DNA of 64,000 bases from Methylobacterium terrae (GTDB taxonomy: Bacteria; Pseudomonadota; Alphaproteobacteria; Rhizobiales; Beijerinckiaceae), in assembly GCF_003173755.1 (NCBI RefSeq), contig NZ_CP029553.1:4612001-4676000 (forward strand), written 5' to 3'. Both the position numbers and the translations under genes were made by a program. The notes below the pieces were generated by a model, which saw only the letters and a list, made by a program, of their open reading frames with translations, ran no database searches and had not been told where the DNA came from. This document shows, one piece after another, positions 1-8,869 of this stretch (position 1 is the stretch's first letter; every line of letters starts with the position of its first letter).

Positions 1-828
1 CTCCGGCAGGGGGGCGCCGTCGATCGCCCGCACCCCGCGCCGGGCGAAATCGGAGAACGGGCCGCGGTAGCGCGCCAGATCGAACCCCGCCGGCAGGGCG
101 ACGGCGACGCCCCAGGGCAGCTCGCGCCGCCAGCCGGCCTGATGGAGGAAGCTCGCGATCGAGGCGAGCGCGTCCGGCGCCGAATCCCAGATGTCGCGCC
201 GGCCGTCGCCGTCGAAATCGACCGCCGCGCGCAAGTAGGCCGAGGGCAGGAACTGCGTCTGCCCCATCGCGCCGGCCCAGGAGCCGCGCATCCGCTCGGG
301 GCTCACGTCGTGGTGCTCGAGGATCTCGAGCGCCGCCAGCAATTCGTCGCGAAACAGCTCGCCGCGGTGGCGCGCCTCGGCCAGGGTGGCGAGCGCGCGG
401 ACCACCGGCACCGTGCCGGCGCTGGCGCCGAAATCCGACTCGATGCCCCAGAAGGCGAGCAGCACCGGCCCGGGCACGCCGTAGGCCGCCTCGATCCGCG
501 CCAGGGCCTCGGCGCGGCGCGCGGCCTCCGCCCGCCCGCGGGCGATGCGGCCCGCCGACACGGCGCCGGTCAGGTACTCCCAGACCGGCCGGCCGAACTC
601 GCCCTGGCGGCGCAGGCGCGCCAGCACCCCCGGGTCCGGCGTCACGCCCCGGAACGCGGCGTCGAAGGTCGCGCGCGAGACCTTGCGCGCCTGCGCGGCC
701 GGCCACAGCTCCTCGACGAAGGCGCGGAAGTCGCCGGCGCCGACGGGCGCGGCGAGGACCGGGATGGCGGCGAGCGCCAGGACGAGGCGCAGGGCCGCCG
801 TGCGGGAGCGAGCCCGGGACGGAGACAT
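1..828 (-). CDS. Lytic murein transglycosylase, MltB/SLT_2 family (3' end cut by window)
   Basis: Reverse-strand reading gives an exported protein starting MSPSRARSRTAALR, with a hydrophobic signal region ending near VGAG. The family core follows: GIESDFG, which carries the catalytic glutamate, and MGQTQFLPS further on, then DFDGDGRRDIW, typical of MltB-type enzymes. Such enzymes cleave the MurNAc-GlcNAc bond of peptidoglycan in the periplasm, leaving 1,6-anhydro ends. 276 codons are visible and the frame is still open at base 1, so the C-terminus lies outside. It starts 2 bases after the galE stop, so the two are probably cotranscribed. Confidence 0.88.
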   Translation of the reverse strand, partial: MSPSRARSRTAALRLVLALAAIPVLAAPVGAGDFRAFVEELWPAAQARKVSRATFDAAFRGVTPDPGVLARLRRQGEFGRPVWEYLTGAVSAGRIARGRAEAARRAEALARIEAAYGVPGPVLLAFWGIESDFGASAGTVPVVRALATLAEARHRGELFRDELLAALEILEHHDVSPERMRGSWAGAMGQTQFLPSAYLRAAVDFDGDGRRDIWDSAPDALASIASFLHQAGWRRELPWGVAVALPAGFDLARYRGPFSDFARRGVRAIDGAPLPE

Positions 829-830
829 CG

Positions 831-1823
831 TCAGATCCGGTTGCGCCGGCCGAGCGCCTCTTCCCAGGCGAGCGCCTGGGTCACGATCCCGCGCAGGTCG
901 TCGTGCTGCGGCACCCAGCCGAGCTCGGCCCGGATCCGGTCGGCCCCGGCGATGATCCGCGACGGGTCGCCGGCCCGGCGCGGCGAGAGCGTGACCGGAA
1001 AGTCGACGCCGGAGACCGACTTCACCACGTCGATCACCTCCAGCACCGAGTAGCCGCGGCCGTAGCCGCAATTGAGCGTCAGGCTCTCGCCCCCACCCCG
1101 CAGGTGGTTGAGCGCCGCGAGATGGGCCGCCGCGAGGTCCGAGACCTGGATGTAGTCGCGCAGGCACGAGCCGTCCGGCGTCGGATAGTCGGTGCCGAAC
1201 ACCTCCAGGTGGCTCCGCTTGCCGAGGGCGGCCTGGGTCGCGACCTTGAGGAGGTGGGTGGCGTTGGGGGTCGACTGGCCCGAGCGCCCGCGCGGATCGG
1301 CGCCCGCCACGTTGAAGTAGCGCAAGGCCACGTAGCTGATGCCGTGGGCGCGGGCGGCGTCCTCCAGCATCCACTCGGTCATCAGCTTCGAGCGGCCATA
1401 GGGATTGATCGGGTTCGGGGAGAGGTCCTCGGGCACCGGCACCACGGCCGGCTCGCCGTAGACCGCCGCGGTCGAGGAGAAGATCACGTGGCGCACGCCG
1501 GCGCCGATCGCCGCCTCGATCAGCGCCCGCGACTTCACCGTGTTGGCGAGGTAGTAGCCCAGCGGATCCGAGACCGAATCCGGCACCACGATCTTGGCGG
1601 CGAAGTGGGCGAGCGCGTCGATCCCGTGCCGGCGGATCGTCTCGGCGACCAGGGCCTGGTCGGCCACGTCGCCGCGCACCAGCGTGACTTCCGGCGGCAG
1701 CGCCCAGTCGAACCCGGTCGAGAGATCGTCGAGGACCACGACCTCGTCGTGCCCGGCATCGATCAGGGCCAGCACCATGTGGCTGCCGATGTAGCCGGCG
1801 CCCCCCGTGACAAGTACCGCCAT
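831..1823 (-). CDS. galE: UDP-glucose 4-epimerase
   Basis: A 330-residue extended short-chain dehydrogenase that interconverts UDP-glucose and UDP-galactose in the cytosol. The N-terminal Rossmann motif GGAGYIGSH binds NAD; SSTAAVYGEP supplies the catalytic serine region and NPYGRSK the YxxxK pair. The C-terminal LNCGYGRGYSVLEV and the RRAGDPS segment are typical of GalE. I chose the ATG that begins MAVLVTGG; an in-frame ATG 12 codons upstream (MDQPVSG) is possible but would add a tail before the Rossmann strand. Divergent from galU 180 bases away, which makes its usual substrate, UDP-glucose. Confidence 0.93.
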   Translation of the reverse strand: MAVLVTGGAGYIGSHMVLALIDAGHDEVVVLDDLSTGFDWALPPEVTLVRGDVADQALVAETIRRHGIDALAHFAAKIVVPDSVSDPLGYYLANTVKSRALIEAAIGAGVRHVIFSSTAAVYGEPAVVPVPEDLSPNPINPYGRSKLMTEWMLEDAARAHGISYVALRYFNVAGADPRGRSGQSTPNATHLLKVATQAALGKRSHLEVFGTDYPTPDGSCLRDYIQVSDLAAAHLAALNHLRGGGESLTLNCGYGRGYSVLEVIDVVKSVSGVDFPVTLSPRRAGDPSRIIAGADRIRAELGWVPQHDDLRGIVTQALAWEEALGRRNRI

Positions 1824-2003
1824 CCCGCGCGCTCCCCGGCCTGAGACGGGTTGATCCATACCCCGCAATGCTTCAGCGTCAATTAAGCTGTCCGGTGGCA
1901 AGGCAGCACGGAGGGAGGAGGTCGGCCGGGCGCGTGCGCCCGGGTGCGCCCGTTCCCGCCGGGCGGTCCGGCAGCTCCCGATGTGTTCACTGGATCTCGC
2001 ACG

Positions 2004-2870
2004 ATGAAACGCATTCGCAAAGCCGTCCTCCCGGTCGCGGGCCTCGGCACCCGTTTCCTGCCGGCGACCAAGGCGGTGCCCAAGGAGATGCTGACGGTCG
2101 TCGATCGCCCGGTGGTCCAGCACGTCGTCGACGAGGCGCGGGAAGCCGGCATCGAGCACTTCATCTTCGTCACCGGCCGCGGCAAGGCGGTGATCGAGGA
2201 CCATTTCGACATGTCCTACGAGCTCGACCGCACCCTGCAGGAGCGCGGCAAGACCGAGGCGTACGAGGCCCTGAAGAAGGACCTGCCCGCCGCCGGCCAG
2301 ACCAGCTTCACCCGCCAGCAGGAGCCGCTGGGCCTCGGCCACGCGGTGTGGTGCGCCCGCGAGATCGTCGGCGACGAGCCCTTCGCGGTGATCCTGCCCG
2401 ACATGCTCAGCCGCGGCAGCATGGTGCAGATGCTCGACGCCTACGAGAAGCACGGCGGCAACATCATCGCGGTCGAGGAGGTCGCCCCCGACCAGACCCA
2501 CCAGTACGGCATCGTCAGCGTCGGCCAGGAGTTCGGCGAGACCTTCGAGATCACCGGCATGGTGGAGAAGCCGCCGAAGGGCACCGCGCCGTCGAACTAC
2601 ATCATCTCGGGCCGCTACATCCTGCAGCCGGAGATCTTCTCGATCCTGGAGCGCGGCGAGCGCGGCGCGGGGGGCGAGATCCAGCTCACCGACGGCATGA
2701 AGCGCCTGGCGGAGACGCAGAAGTTCTACGGCATGCACTACCGCGGCAAGACCTACGACACCGGCTCGAAGCTCGGCTTCCTGGTCGCCAACCTCGCCTA
2801 CGGCCTGGAGCGGCCGGAGCTGCGCGACGCGCTCAAGCAGGAGATCGAGGCGCTGCTGACGAAGGGCTGA
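2004..2870 (+). CDS. galU: UTP--glucose-1-phosphate uridylyltransferase
   Basis: A 288-residue nucleotidyltransferase that makes UDP-glucose from UTP and glucose-1-phosphate. It opens MKRIRKAVLPVAGLGTRF with the nucleotide-binding loop, followed by LPATKAVPKEML, the GalU signature. Later family elements are KPPKGTAPSNYIISGRY and GGEIQLTDGMKRL. Length is typical. An in-frame ATG 20 codons upstream exists but would add sequence the family lacks. UDP-glucose feeds galE here and probably the exopolysaccharide genes 28 kb downstream. Confidence 0.95.
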   Translation: MKRIRKAVLPVAGLGTRFLPATKAVPKEMLTVVDRPVVQHVVDEAREAGIEHFIFVTGRGKAVIEDHFDMSYELDRTLQERGKTEAYEALKKDLPAAGQTSFTRQQEPLGLGHAVWCAREIVGDEPFAVILPDMLSRGSMVQMLDAYEKHGGNIIAVEEVAPDQTHQYGIVSVGQEFGETFEITGMVEKPPKGTAPSNYIISGRYILQPEIFSILERGERGAGGEIQLTDGMKRLAETQKFYGMHYRGKTYDTGSKLGFLVANLAYGLERPELRDALKQEIEALLTKG

Positions 2871-2886
2871 GCCGTCGGCGAGCCAG

Positions 2887-2916
2887 GCCGGGCCGAGCGC
2901 ACGCGCCCGGCCCGGG
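2887..2916 (+). terminator. Putative terminator hairpin after galU
   Basis: GGGCCG at 2890-2895 pairs with CGGCCC at 2908-2913, with an inner GCGC/GCGC pairing, 20 bases after the galU stop. There is no T-run, so it may be only a transcript-end stabiliser. Confidence 0.5.
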
Positions 2917-3103
2917 CACCTGCGGGCGACAGTCGTGCCGTGCAAATCAGGACGATAATCCTGAACCGACGGAGATCCGGCCCGCGGTCCGACTCTCCGC
3001 GCAACCCCGGGACTGGCCTTCGCCCGCGATCTCTGTTGCCGGTCATCGGCCGCTAACCTATGGTCAAGTGACCCAGAGGCACAGCGAGTCGGCGACGCCA
3101 GAC

Positions 3104-5236
3104 ATGTCCCAGTCCAGGAACGACGAGAGGAGGGTCGCGGCCCTCGACAGGACCGGCCTCTTGTCGGCCCGCTCGGACGAGACGTTCCTGAGCCTGGTCG
3201 GCGTCGCCGCCGATGCGTTCGGTGCCCCGATCGCCACTATCTCGCTGATCGATGCCGAGCGGCAATTCTACTTCGAGAAGGTCGGGATCACGGTCGCCTC
3301 GAGCGAGCGCTGCACCTCGTTCTGCACCCGGACCATCGAGGGGGACGGGATCGCGGTGATCCTCGACGCGGCGCAGGATCCGCACTGGTGCGACAACCCG
3401 ATGGTCACCGGCGCGCCCTACATCCGGTTCTACGCCGGGGTGCCGCTGCGGATCGACGGGCATGCCATCGGCACCTTCTGCCTCATCGACACCGCACCGC
3501 GCGCAGGCTTCTCCGAGGGGGAGTGCCGGCGCCTCGAGCGCTACGCCGCCATCGCCCTCGAGATGCTGGAGTTGCGGGCCCGGCACGCCAACCGGGACAG
3601 CGCGCGGATGCGCTTCCGGCACATGGCCGAGACCAGCCCGGACGCGATGATCGTCTACGACGCGGAGGGCGGCATCCTGCACTGGAACGGCAGTGCCGAG
3701 CGCCTGTTCGGCCACGACGCCGCCGCGGCCCTGCGCCTCGGCGTCGCCGACCTCACGGCCGGCCAGGACGACCGCGCGCCGTGGTTCGACGACGCCCCGG
3801 GGGCGATCCGGGAGGCCGAGATCCGCCTGCGCGACGGCTCGGCCCGGGCGGTGGAGGTCGCGCTGTCGCGCTGGAGCGAGGGCGGCGAGACGATCCGCGG
3901 CGCGGTCCTGCGCGACACCTCGCAGCGTCGCGAGCGCGAGGCGGCGCTGCACGCGCTCGCCCATCGCGACGCCCTGACGGGCCTTGCCAACCGGGCGCTC
4001 ATGCGCCTGCGCCTCGAGGCGATGCTGGCCGCCGGGCCGGTGGCGGTCCTCCTCGTCGACCTCGACGGCTTCAAGGACGTCAACGACACGGTGGGCCACG
4101 CGGCCGGCGACGAGGTGCTGAAGGAGGCGGCGGCAAGGCTCCTCGCCTGCCTGCGCGACAGCGACGTCGTCGCCCGCATCGGCGGGGACGAGTTCGTGGT
4201 CGCGCTCCCCGGCTGCGGCGATCCTTCGGCCGGCGGGGACGTGGCCGACCGCATCGTCGCGGCGATGGCGGAACCGTTCCCGGTGCAGGAGCGCAGCGTG
4301 CGGATCGGGGCGAGCGTCGGCCTCGCGCTGGCGCCGGCCCAGGCCGAGAGCATCGACGAGCTGCTCTTCTGCGCCGACCTCGCGGTCTACAAGGCCAAGG
4401 CCGACGGCCGCCACCGGCACCGGCTCTACACGCCGTCCCTGCGGGCCGCGGTGTCGGACCGGCAGCGCTTCGTCCACGAATTCCCCCGCGCCCTCGCGCA
4501 GGAGGAGTTCGTGCTGCACTACCAGCCGCAGATCCGCCTGCGGGACGGCGCCCTCGTCGGCGCCGAGGCGCTGATCCGCTGGCGGCACCCGGAGCACGGC
4601 CTCCTCGAGCCGCCCGCCTTCCTGCCCGCCCTCCTGGCGAGCCGGCACGCGGTGGCGGTCAACGACTGGGTGCTGCGCACGGCCTGCCGGCAGGCGGCCG
4701 CCTGGCTGCCGCGGGCCGGGCCGCATTTCCGCATGGGGGTGAATGCCTGCGCGACCCGCCTGCATTCCGGCGAGATCGCCGGGGTGGCGACGGCGATCCT
4801 GGCCGAGACCGGGCTCGCGCCCGGGAGCCTCGAGCTCGAGATCACCGAGGCCGTCGTGCTCGCCCACGAGGCCGCGACCACCGCGGCCCTGCACGCCCTG
4901 CGCGCGCGCGGCATCGGCATCGCCTTCGACGATTTCGGCACCGGCTACGCCTCGCTGAGCCTGCTCGACGAGGTCCCGGTCACCCGGCTGAAGATCGACC
5001 GCTCCTTCGTGCGCAAGATGAACGACACGCCCGACGTGCCGGTGATCCGGGCGATCCTGCAACTCGCCGAGGGCTTCGGCCTCGACGTGGTCGCGGAAGG
5101 CATCGAGACCGAGGACCAGCTCCGCCGCCTGCGCCGGAAGGGCTGCGCCGAGGGCCAGGGCTACCTCTTCAGCCCGCCGGTGGAGCCCGAGGCCTTCGCG
5201 GCGCGCTTCCTCCCGGAGACGGTACCGGCGCCGTAA
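3104..5236 (+). CDS. Cyclic-di-GMP enzyme: GAF-PAS-GGDEF-EAL
   Basis: A 710-residue soluble signalling protein. An N-terminal GAF-like domain (about 25-155, with FYAGVPLRIDGHAIGTFCLID) is followed by a PAS domain (about 170-285), a GGDEF domain and an EAL domain. The cyclase motif is intact (ARIGGDEFVVAL, near residue 360), with an RDSD inhibitory site five residues before it. The phosphodiesterase domain also looks intact: AEALIRW, ELEITEAV, FDDFGTGYASL, LKIDRSFV and VAEGIETE carry the expected metal and catalytic residues. It may therefore be bifunctional, or one domain may be a GTP sensor. The start is the ATG giving MSQSRNDERR; the frame is open much further upstream but that stretch overlaps galU. 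No membrane segment. Only 5 bases separate its stop from the convergent next gene. Confidence 0.92.
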   Translation: MSQSRNDERRVAALDRTGLLSARSDETFLSLVGVAADAFGAPIATISLIDAERQFYFEKVGITVASSERCTSFCTRTIEGDGIAVILDAAQDPHWCDNPMVTGAPYIRFYAGVPLRIDGHAIGTFCLIDTAPRAGFSEGECRRLERYAAIALEMLELRARHANRDSARMRFRHMAETSPDAMIVYDAEGGILHWNGSAERLFGHDAAAALRLGVADLTAGQDDRAPWFDDAPGAIREAEIRLRDGSARAVEVALSRWSEGGETIRGAVLRDTSQRREREAALHALAHRDALTGLANRALMRLRLEAMLAAGPVAVLLVDLDGFKDVNDTVGHAAGDEVLKEAAARLLACLRDSDVVARIGGDEFVVALPGCGDPSAGGDVADRIVAAMAEPFPVQERSVRIGASVGLALAPAQAESIDELLFCADLAVYKAKADGRHRHRLYTPSLRAAVSDRQRFVHEFPRALAQEEFVLHYQPQIRLRDGALVGAEALIRWRHPEHGLLEPPAFLPALLASRHAVAVNDWVLRTACRQAAAWLPRAGPHFRMGVNACATRLHSGEIAGVATAILAETGLAPGSLELEITEAVVLAHEAATTAALHALRARGIGIAFDDFGTGYASLSLLDEVPVTRLKIDRSFVRKMNDTPDVPVIRAILQLAEGFGLDVVAEGIETEDQLRRLRRKGCAEGQGYLFSPPVEPEAFAARFLPETVPAP

Positions 5237-5241
5237 CGGGG

Positions 5242-5583
5242 CTACTCGTCGTCGAACCAGTTGCGCCCCGGCTCGATGCAGCGATAGCCGACGAGGCAGT
5301 CCGGCGTGTCGCGGGTCGGCACGAAGGCGTTCCTGGTGACCTGCGTCGGCTCGCAGAAGCTGCGGTCGCGCACGAAGCGGTCGTAGGTGTAGCCGCCGGT
5401 GCCCAGCACCGCCGCGCCCCGCGCGGCGAGCAGGCTCCGCGCCTGGCCGCAGGTCATGGCGAGGGTCGAGGGGCGGCCTTGGGCGAGGGCGGCGGTGGAG
5501 GTCGTCGCGAAGGCGCAGAAAGCCCCGACGGTGGACGTAACGAGAAGGGTCGCTGACCCGAGCTTTCGACGATCGGCAGACAC
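5242..5583 (-). CDS. Small exported cysteine-rich protein, unknown function
   Basis: A GTG start with an upstream GGGAG gives a 113-residue protein beginning with basic residues (ADRRKLGS), then a hydrophobic stretch and an ALAQG cleavage-like site. The mature part has CGQARSLLAARGAAVLGTGG, DRFVRDRSFC and DCLVGYRCIEPG: four cysteines that could form two disulfides. Similar small periplasmic proteins of unknown function are common in Rhizobiales (recognised by pattern, not by search). A longer in-frame ATG start at 5712 is possible but would bury the signal peptide. Confidence 0.7.
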   Translation of the reverse strand: MSADRRKLGSATLLVTSTVGAFCAFATTSTAALAQGRPSTLAMTCGQARSLLAARGAAVLGTGGYTYDRFVRDRSFCEPTQVTRNAFVPTRDTPDCLVGYRCIEPGRNWFDDE

Positions 5584-5743
5584 GGAGGCGCTCCCGGTTT
5601 CGGCAGGCCTGTCCGCAGACGCACGAGGCGCGGGATCCGCTCTCCCAGACGGGAGAGGGGAGACCCGCGCCTTGTCTTTCCCGGGCGATCCTGCGGTGTC
5701 GAGCGCGGCCAACGCGCAGGAGCCGGACCCGGATCCGCCGCCC

Positions 5744-6958
5744 CTACTGCGTCAATTGCCCCACGCTCAGGATCGCCCCCATCACCGAGATGATCAGCCC
5801 GCCGATCAGCCCGCCGATCGCCACCGTGACCAGGGGAGTGAGCAGGGCGAGCAGGCGGTCGATGCGCTGGCGGGTCTCGGTCTCGTGCATCTCGGCGGCA
5901 TGCAGCAGCACGCTGCCGAGGCGGTTCACCTGCTCGCCGCTGGCGATCAGGTTCAGGGTCGAGGCGGCGTAGGGCTTGAGCGTGGACAGGCCCGAGGCGA
6001 GGCTGCCGCCCTCGGAGAGCCGCCGCCCGGCCTCGTCGAGGGCGCGGCGGAAGACCCGGTTGCCGGCGAGCGGGCGCGTCGCCGCCACCGCGTCCGGGAT
6101 CGGCACCTCGGCGACGAGCAGCGTGCCGAGCACCCGGCAGAACCGGCCGCACTCGATGCCGACCACGATCTCGCGCACCAGCGGCAGGCGCAGCGCCAGC
6201 CGCGCCCGCGTGCCCGCGAAGGCCGGCAGCCGCCAGGCGCGGGCGAGGCCGAGACCCGAGAGCGCCAGACCGCCGACGAGGATCGGCCAGGAGGCCGAGA
6301 GCGTGTCGCCGAGCCAGGAGGCGGCGCGGATCGCGAAGGGCGGCGCCTGGCCGGTGCCCTCGAAAAGGGGGCTGAGCGCCGGCACCAGCACGCCGACGAT
6401 CATCGCCACGGTGCCGATCGCCATCGCGACGAGCAAAGCCGGGTAGATCATCGCCGAGACGAGGTGGCGCCGGACCGCGTCGCGGCGCTCGATCGAGGCG
6501 GTGAGCGAGCCGACGACGTCGACGAGGGTGCCGGTCGCCTCGCCGGCCCGCACGATGTCGACCATGTCGCGCGGGAAGGCCTGCGGGTGGGCCGCCATCG
6601 CCCGCGACAGCGAGGCGCCGGCCACCACCCGCTCGAGCAGGTCGGCGAGCACCGGCTTCAGGGCCGGCCCGGCCTGGCGCTCGACGAGGCGCAACGCCCG
6701 GTCGACGGTGAGCCCGGCACCGACGAGGGTGCCGAACTCGCGCAGGAAGGCGACCCGGGCGGCGTCGTTGACCCGGTCGCGCCCGAACAGGTCGCGGCGC
6801 CAGAACGGCGCCGGCCCGGTGCTCGCCGGCTCGATCTCGTAGACCTGGAGCCCGTCGGTGCGGAGCAGCGCCACCGCGCGCTGGCGCGTCTCGGCCTCGA
6901 TCTTGCCGGCGCGGGAGCGCCCGTCCCCCGCATAGGCCTTGTAGGCGAAGTGCGGCAT
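5744..6958 (-). CDS. gspF: Type II secretion inner-membrane platform protein GspF
   Basis: A 404-residue polytopic protein starting MPHFAYKAYAGDGR. It has the two repeated T2SSF domains: REFGTLVGAGLTVDRALR then CRVLGTLLVAEVPIPDAV, each followed by hydrophobic helices, with a last helix near TPLVTVAIGGLIGGLI. GspF is the polytopic inner-membrane platform on which the GspE ATPase acts. Its ATG lies one base after the gspE stop, so they form one transcript. A longer upstream start is possible but falls inside gspE. Confidence 0.93.
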   Translation of the reverse strand: MPHFAYKAYAGDGRSRAGKIEAETRQRAVALLRTDGLQVYEIEPASTGPAPFWRRDLFGRDRVNDAARVAFLREFGTLVGAGLTVDRALRLVERQAGPALKPVLADLLERVVAGASLSRAMAAHPQAFPRDMVDIVRAGEATGTLVDVVGSLTASIERRDAVRRHLVSAMIYPALLVAMAIGTVAMIVGVLVPALSPLFEGTGQAPPFAIRAASWLGDTLSASWPILVGGLALSGLGLARAWRLPAFAGTRARLALRLPLVREIVVGIECGRFCRVLGTLLVAEVPIPDAVAATRPLAGNRVFRRALDEAGRRLSEGGSLASGLSTLKPYAASTLNLIASGEQVNRLGSVLLHAAEMHETETRQRIDRLLALLTPLVTVAIGGLIGGLIISVMGAILSVGQLTQ

Positions 6959-6959
6959 G

Positions 6960-8726
6960 TCAGAGCGTCCCTTCCAGCACCCGCCCGACCTCGTCGAGCG
7001 TCGTGTCGCCGTCGAGCACCCGCGCCCTCGCGCTGTCGGCAAGCGTCGCCATGCCGGCGGCCCGCGCCCGGGCGGTCAGGGTCTGCTCGTCGGCGCGACT
7101 GGCGATCAGCCCGCGCAATCCTTCGTCGAGGGTCATGATCTCGGAGGCGACCATGCGGCCGCGATACCCGGTGCCGTTGCAGGCCGGGCAGCCGCGGGCG
7201 CGCTTGAGGCTCAAGGGGGCGTCTGCCGGCAAGGGGGCGTCCGCCGGCAAGGGGGCGTCCGCCGGGATGCCGAGGCGCAGGCGCTCCTGCGGGCTCGCCG
7301 GGGTCGGTTCCGCGCACGATCCGCACAGGCGCCGCACCAGGCGCTGGGCGACCACGCCGTTGAGGGTCGCGGCGATGAGGTAGGGCTCGATGCCCATGTC
7401 CATCAGCCGGGTCACGGTCGCGGGAGCGGAATTGGTGTGGAGCGTCGAGACGACGAGGTGGCCGGTCAGCGCCGCCTGCACGGCGATGCGGGCGGTCTCG
7501 CCGTCGCGGATCTCGCCGACCATCACCACGTCCGGGTCCTGGCGCAGGATCGAGCGGAGTGCTGCCGCGAAGTCGAGGCCGATCCCCGGATGGGCCTGGA
7601 CCTGGTTGACCCCCGCCATCCGGTACTCGACCGGATCCTCGACGGTGACGACCTTCAGGTGCGGGCCGTTGATCCGGCGCAAGGCCGCGTAGAGCGTCGT
7701 GGTCTTGCCCGATCCGGTCGGGCCGGTGACGAGGACGAGGCCGTTCGGCCGGCTCGTCATCGCGGCGATCTCCTGGATCGCGGCGTCGTCGAAGCCGAGT
7801 GCGGAAAAATCCTCGACCCGGCGCGAGCCGTCGAAGACGCGCAGCACCACGCTCTCGCCGTGCGCCGTCGGCAGGGTCGAGACGCGGATGTCGACGTCCT
7901 GGCCGCGGTCGGGGGCCTGCATGCGCCCGTCCTGGGGCAGGCGGCGCTCGGCGATGTTGAGGCCGGCCTGGATCTTGATGCGGGTGGTGAGCGCGAGCTG
8001 GACCGACTTCGCCAGCCGCTCGGACTCGACGAGCACGCCGTCGACCCGGTAGCGCACCCGCATGTCGGCCTCCTCCGCCTCGAGGTGGATGTCGGAGGCC
8101 GAGAGCTCGAACGCCTTGCGCACCAGGCGGGCGGCCAGCCGCACGATCGGTGCCTGGCTCGCCACGTCGGCGAGCCGCGCGAGGTCGTCGTCGCCCGCGC
8201 CGTCGCCCTCCTCCGCCACGTCGCCGTAGATGGCGCGGTGCGCCCGCTCGAAGCTGCCCGGTCCGATGAGGCAGGGCGCGACCGCGCGGTCGACGAGGTG
8301 CTCCAGCGCCCGGGTGGTCTCGGGCTCGAACGGATCGACGAGCGCCACGACGAGGCGGTCGGGCTCGGCCGACAGCGGCAGCACCCGGGCGCGGGCGCAG
8401 TAATCGGGCGTCAGCGCCTCGGGCAGGACCGGCTCGCCCGGCAGATCCTCCTGGCGCAGGATCGGCAGGCCCGTCGCCTCCGAGAGCGCCGTGACCAGGG
8501 TCGCCTCGTGGACGAGGCCGAGCTCGGTGAGCAGCAGGGGCAGCGGGCGCCGGCCGGGCCCGTCGAGGGCGGCGAGCGCCCGCTCGTGGCCGGCGGCGTC
8601 GAGCACCTCGCTCTCGGCGAGGTGCGCCACAAAGGCGCGCAGGTCCTCGGCCCGGCCGCGGGCCGCGTCGCGCCGGTCGATCCGCGCCCGCCGCGGCCGG
8701 CTCTTCGCCCCCCAGATGCTCAGCAT
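6960..8726 (-). CDS. gspE: Type II secretion ATPase GspE
   Basis: A 588-residue hexameric AAA-like ATPase that powers pseudopilus assembly at the inner membrane. Visible are an N-terminal MshE/N1E region, Walker A GPTGSGKTTTL (near 335), Walker B with the Asp box (DPDVVMVGEIRDGE, near 400), and HTNSAPATVTRLMDMG. A zinc-binding CxxC pair follows (CGSC near 469 and CPAC near 513), as in GspE rather than PilT. Between the cysteine pairs sits an in-frame 18-base tandem repeat. Transcribed towards gspF; divergent from gspL with 143 bases between. Confidence 0.95.
   Translation of the reverse strand: MLSIWGAKSRPRRARIDRRDAARGRAEDLRAFVAHLAESEVLDAAGHERALAALDGPGRRPLPLLLTELGLVHEATLVTALSEATGLPILRQEDLPGEPVLPEALTPDYCARARVLPLSAEPDRLVVALVDPFEPETTRALEHLVDRAVAPCLIGPGSFERAHRAIYGDVAEEGDGAGDDDLARLADVASQAPIVRLAARLVRKAFELSASDIHLEAEEADMRVRYRVDGVLVESERLAKSVQLALTTRIKIQAGLNIAERRLPQDGRMQAPDRGQDVDIRVSTLPTAHGESVVLRVFDGSRRVEDFSALGFDDAAIQEIAAMTSRPNGLVLVTGPTGSGKTTTLYAALRRINGPHLKVVTVEDPVEYRMAGVNQVQAHPGIGLDFAAALRSILRQDPDVVMVGEIRDGETARIAVQAALTGHLVVSTLHTNSAPATVTRLMDMGIEPYLIAATLNGVVAQRLVRRLCGSCAEPTPASPQERLRLGIPADAPLPADAPLPADAPLSLKRARGCPACNGTGYRGRMVASEIMTLDEGLRGLIASRADEQTLTARARAAGMATLADSARARVLDGDTTLDEVGRVLEGTL
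7213..7266. repeat. 18-base tandem repeat inside gspE
   Basis: Three copies of an 18-base unit (AAGGGGGCGTCCGCCGGC on the plus strand, small variations) encode PADAPL three times in the GspE zinc-loop insertion. Being a multiple of three, gain or loss of units keeps the frame. Confidence 0.9.
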
Positions 8727-8869
8727 CGCCTGTCCTAGAGAAACCGGTTTCGAAACCCGTGTCCGACGCGGGGACCGGACCCATTCTCGCGCCGCGTCCT
8801 TAAGCGGACGGAAATGTCGCTACGTTAGACCGGTCCCGACGCACACAGCGACGCCGGAGCCCACCCCTT

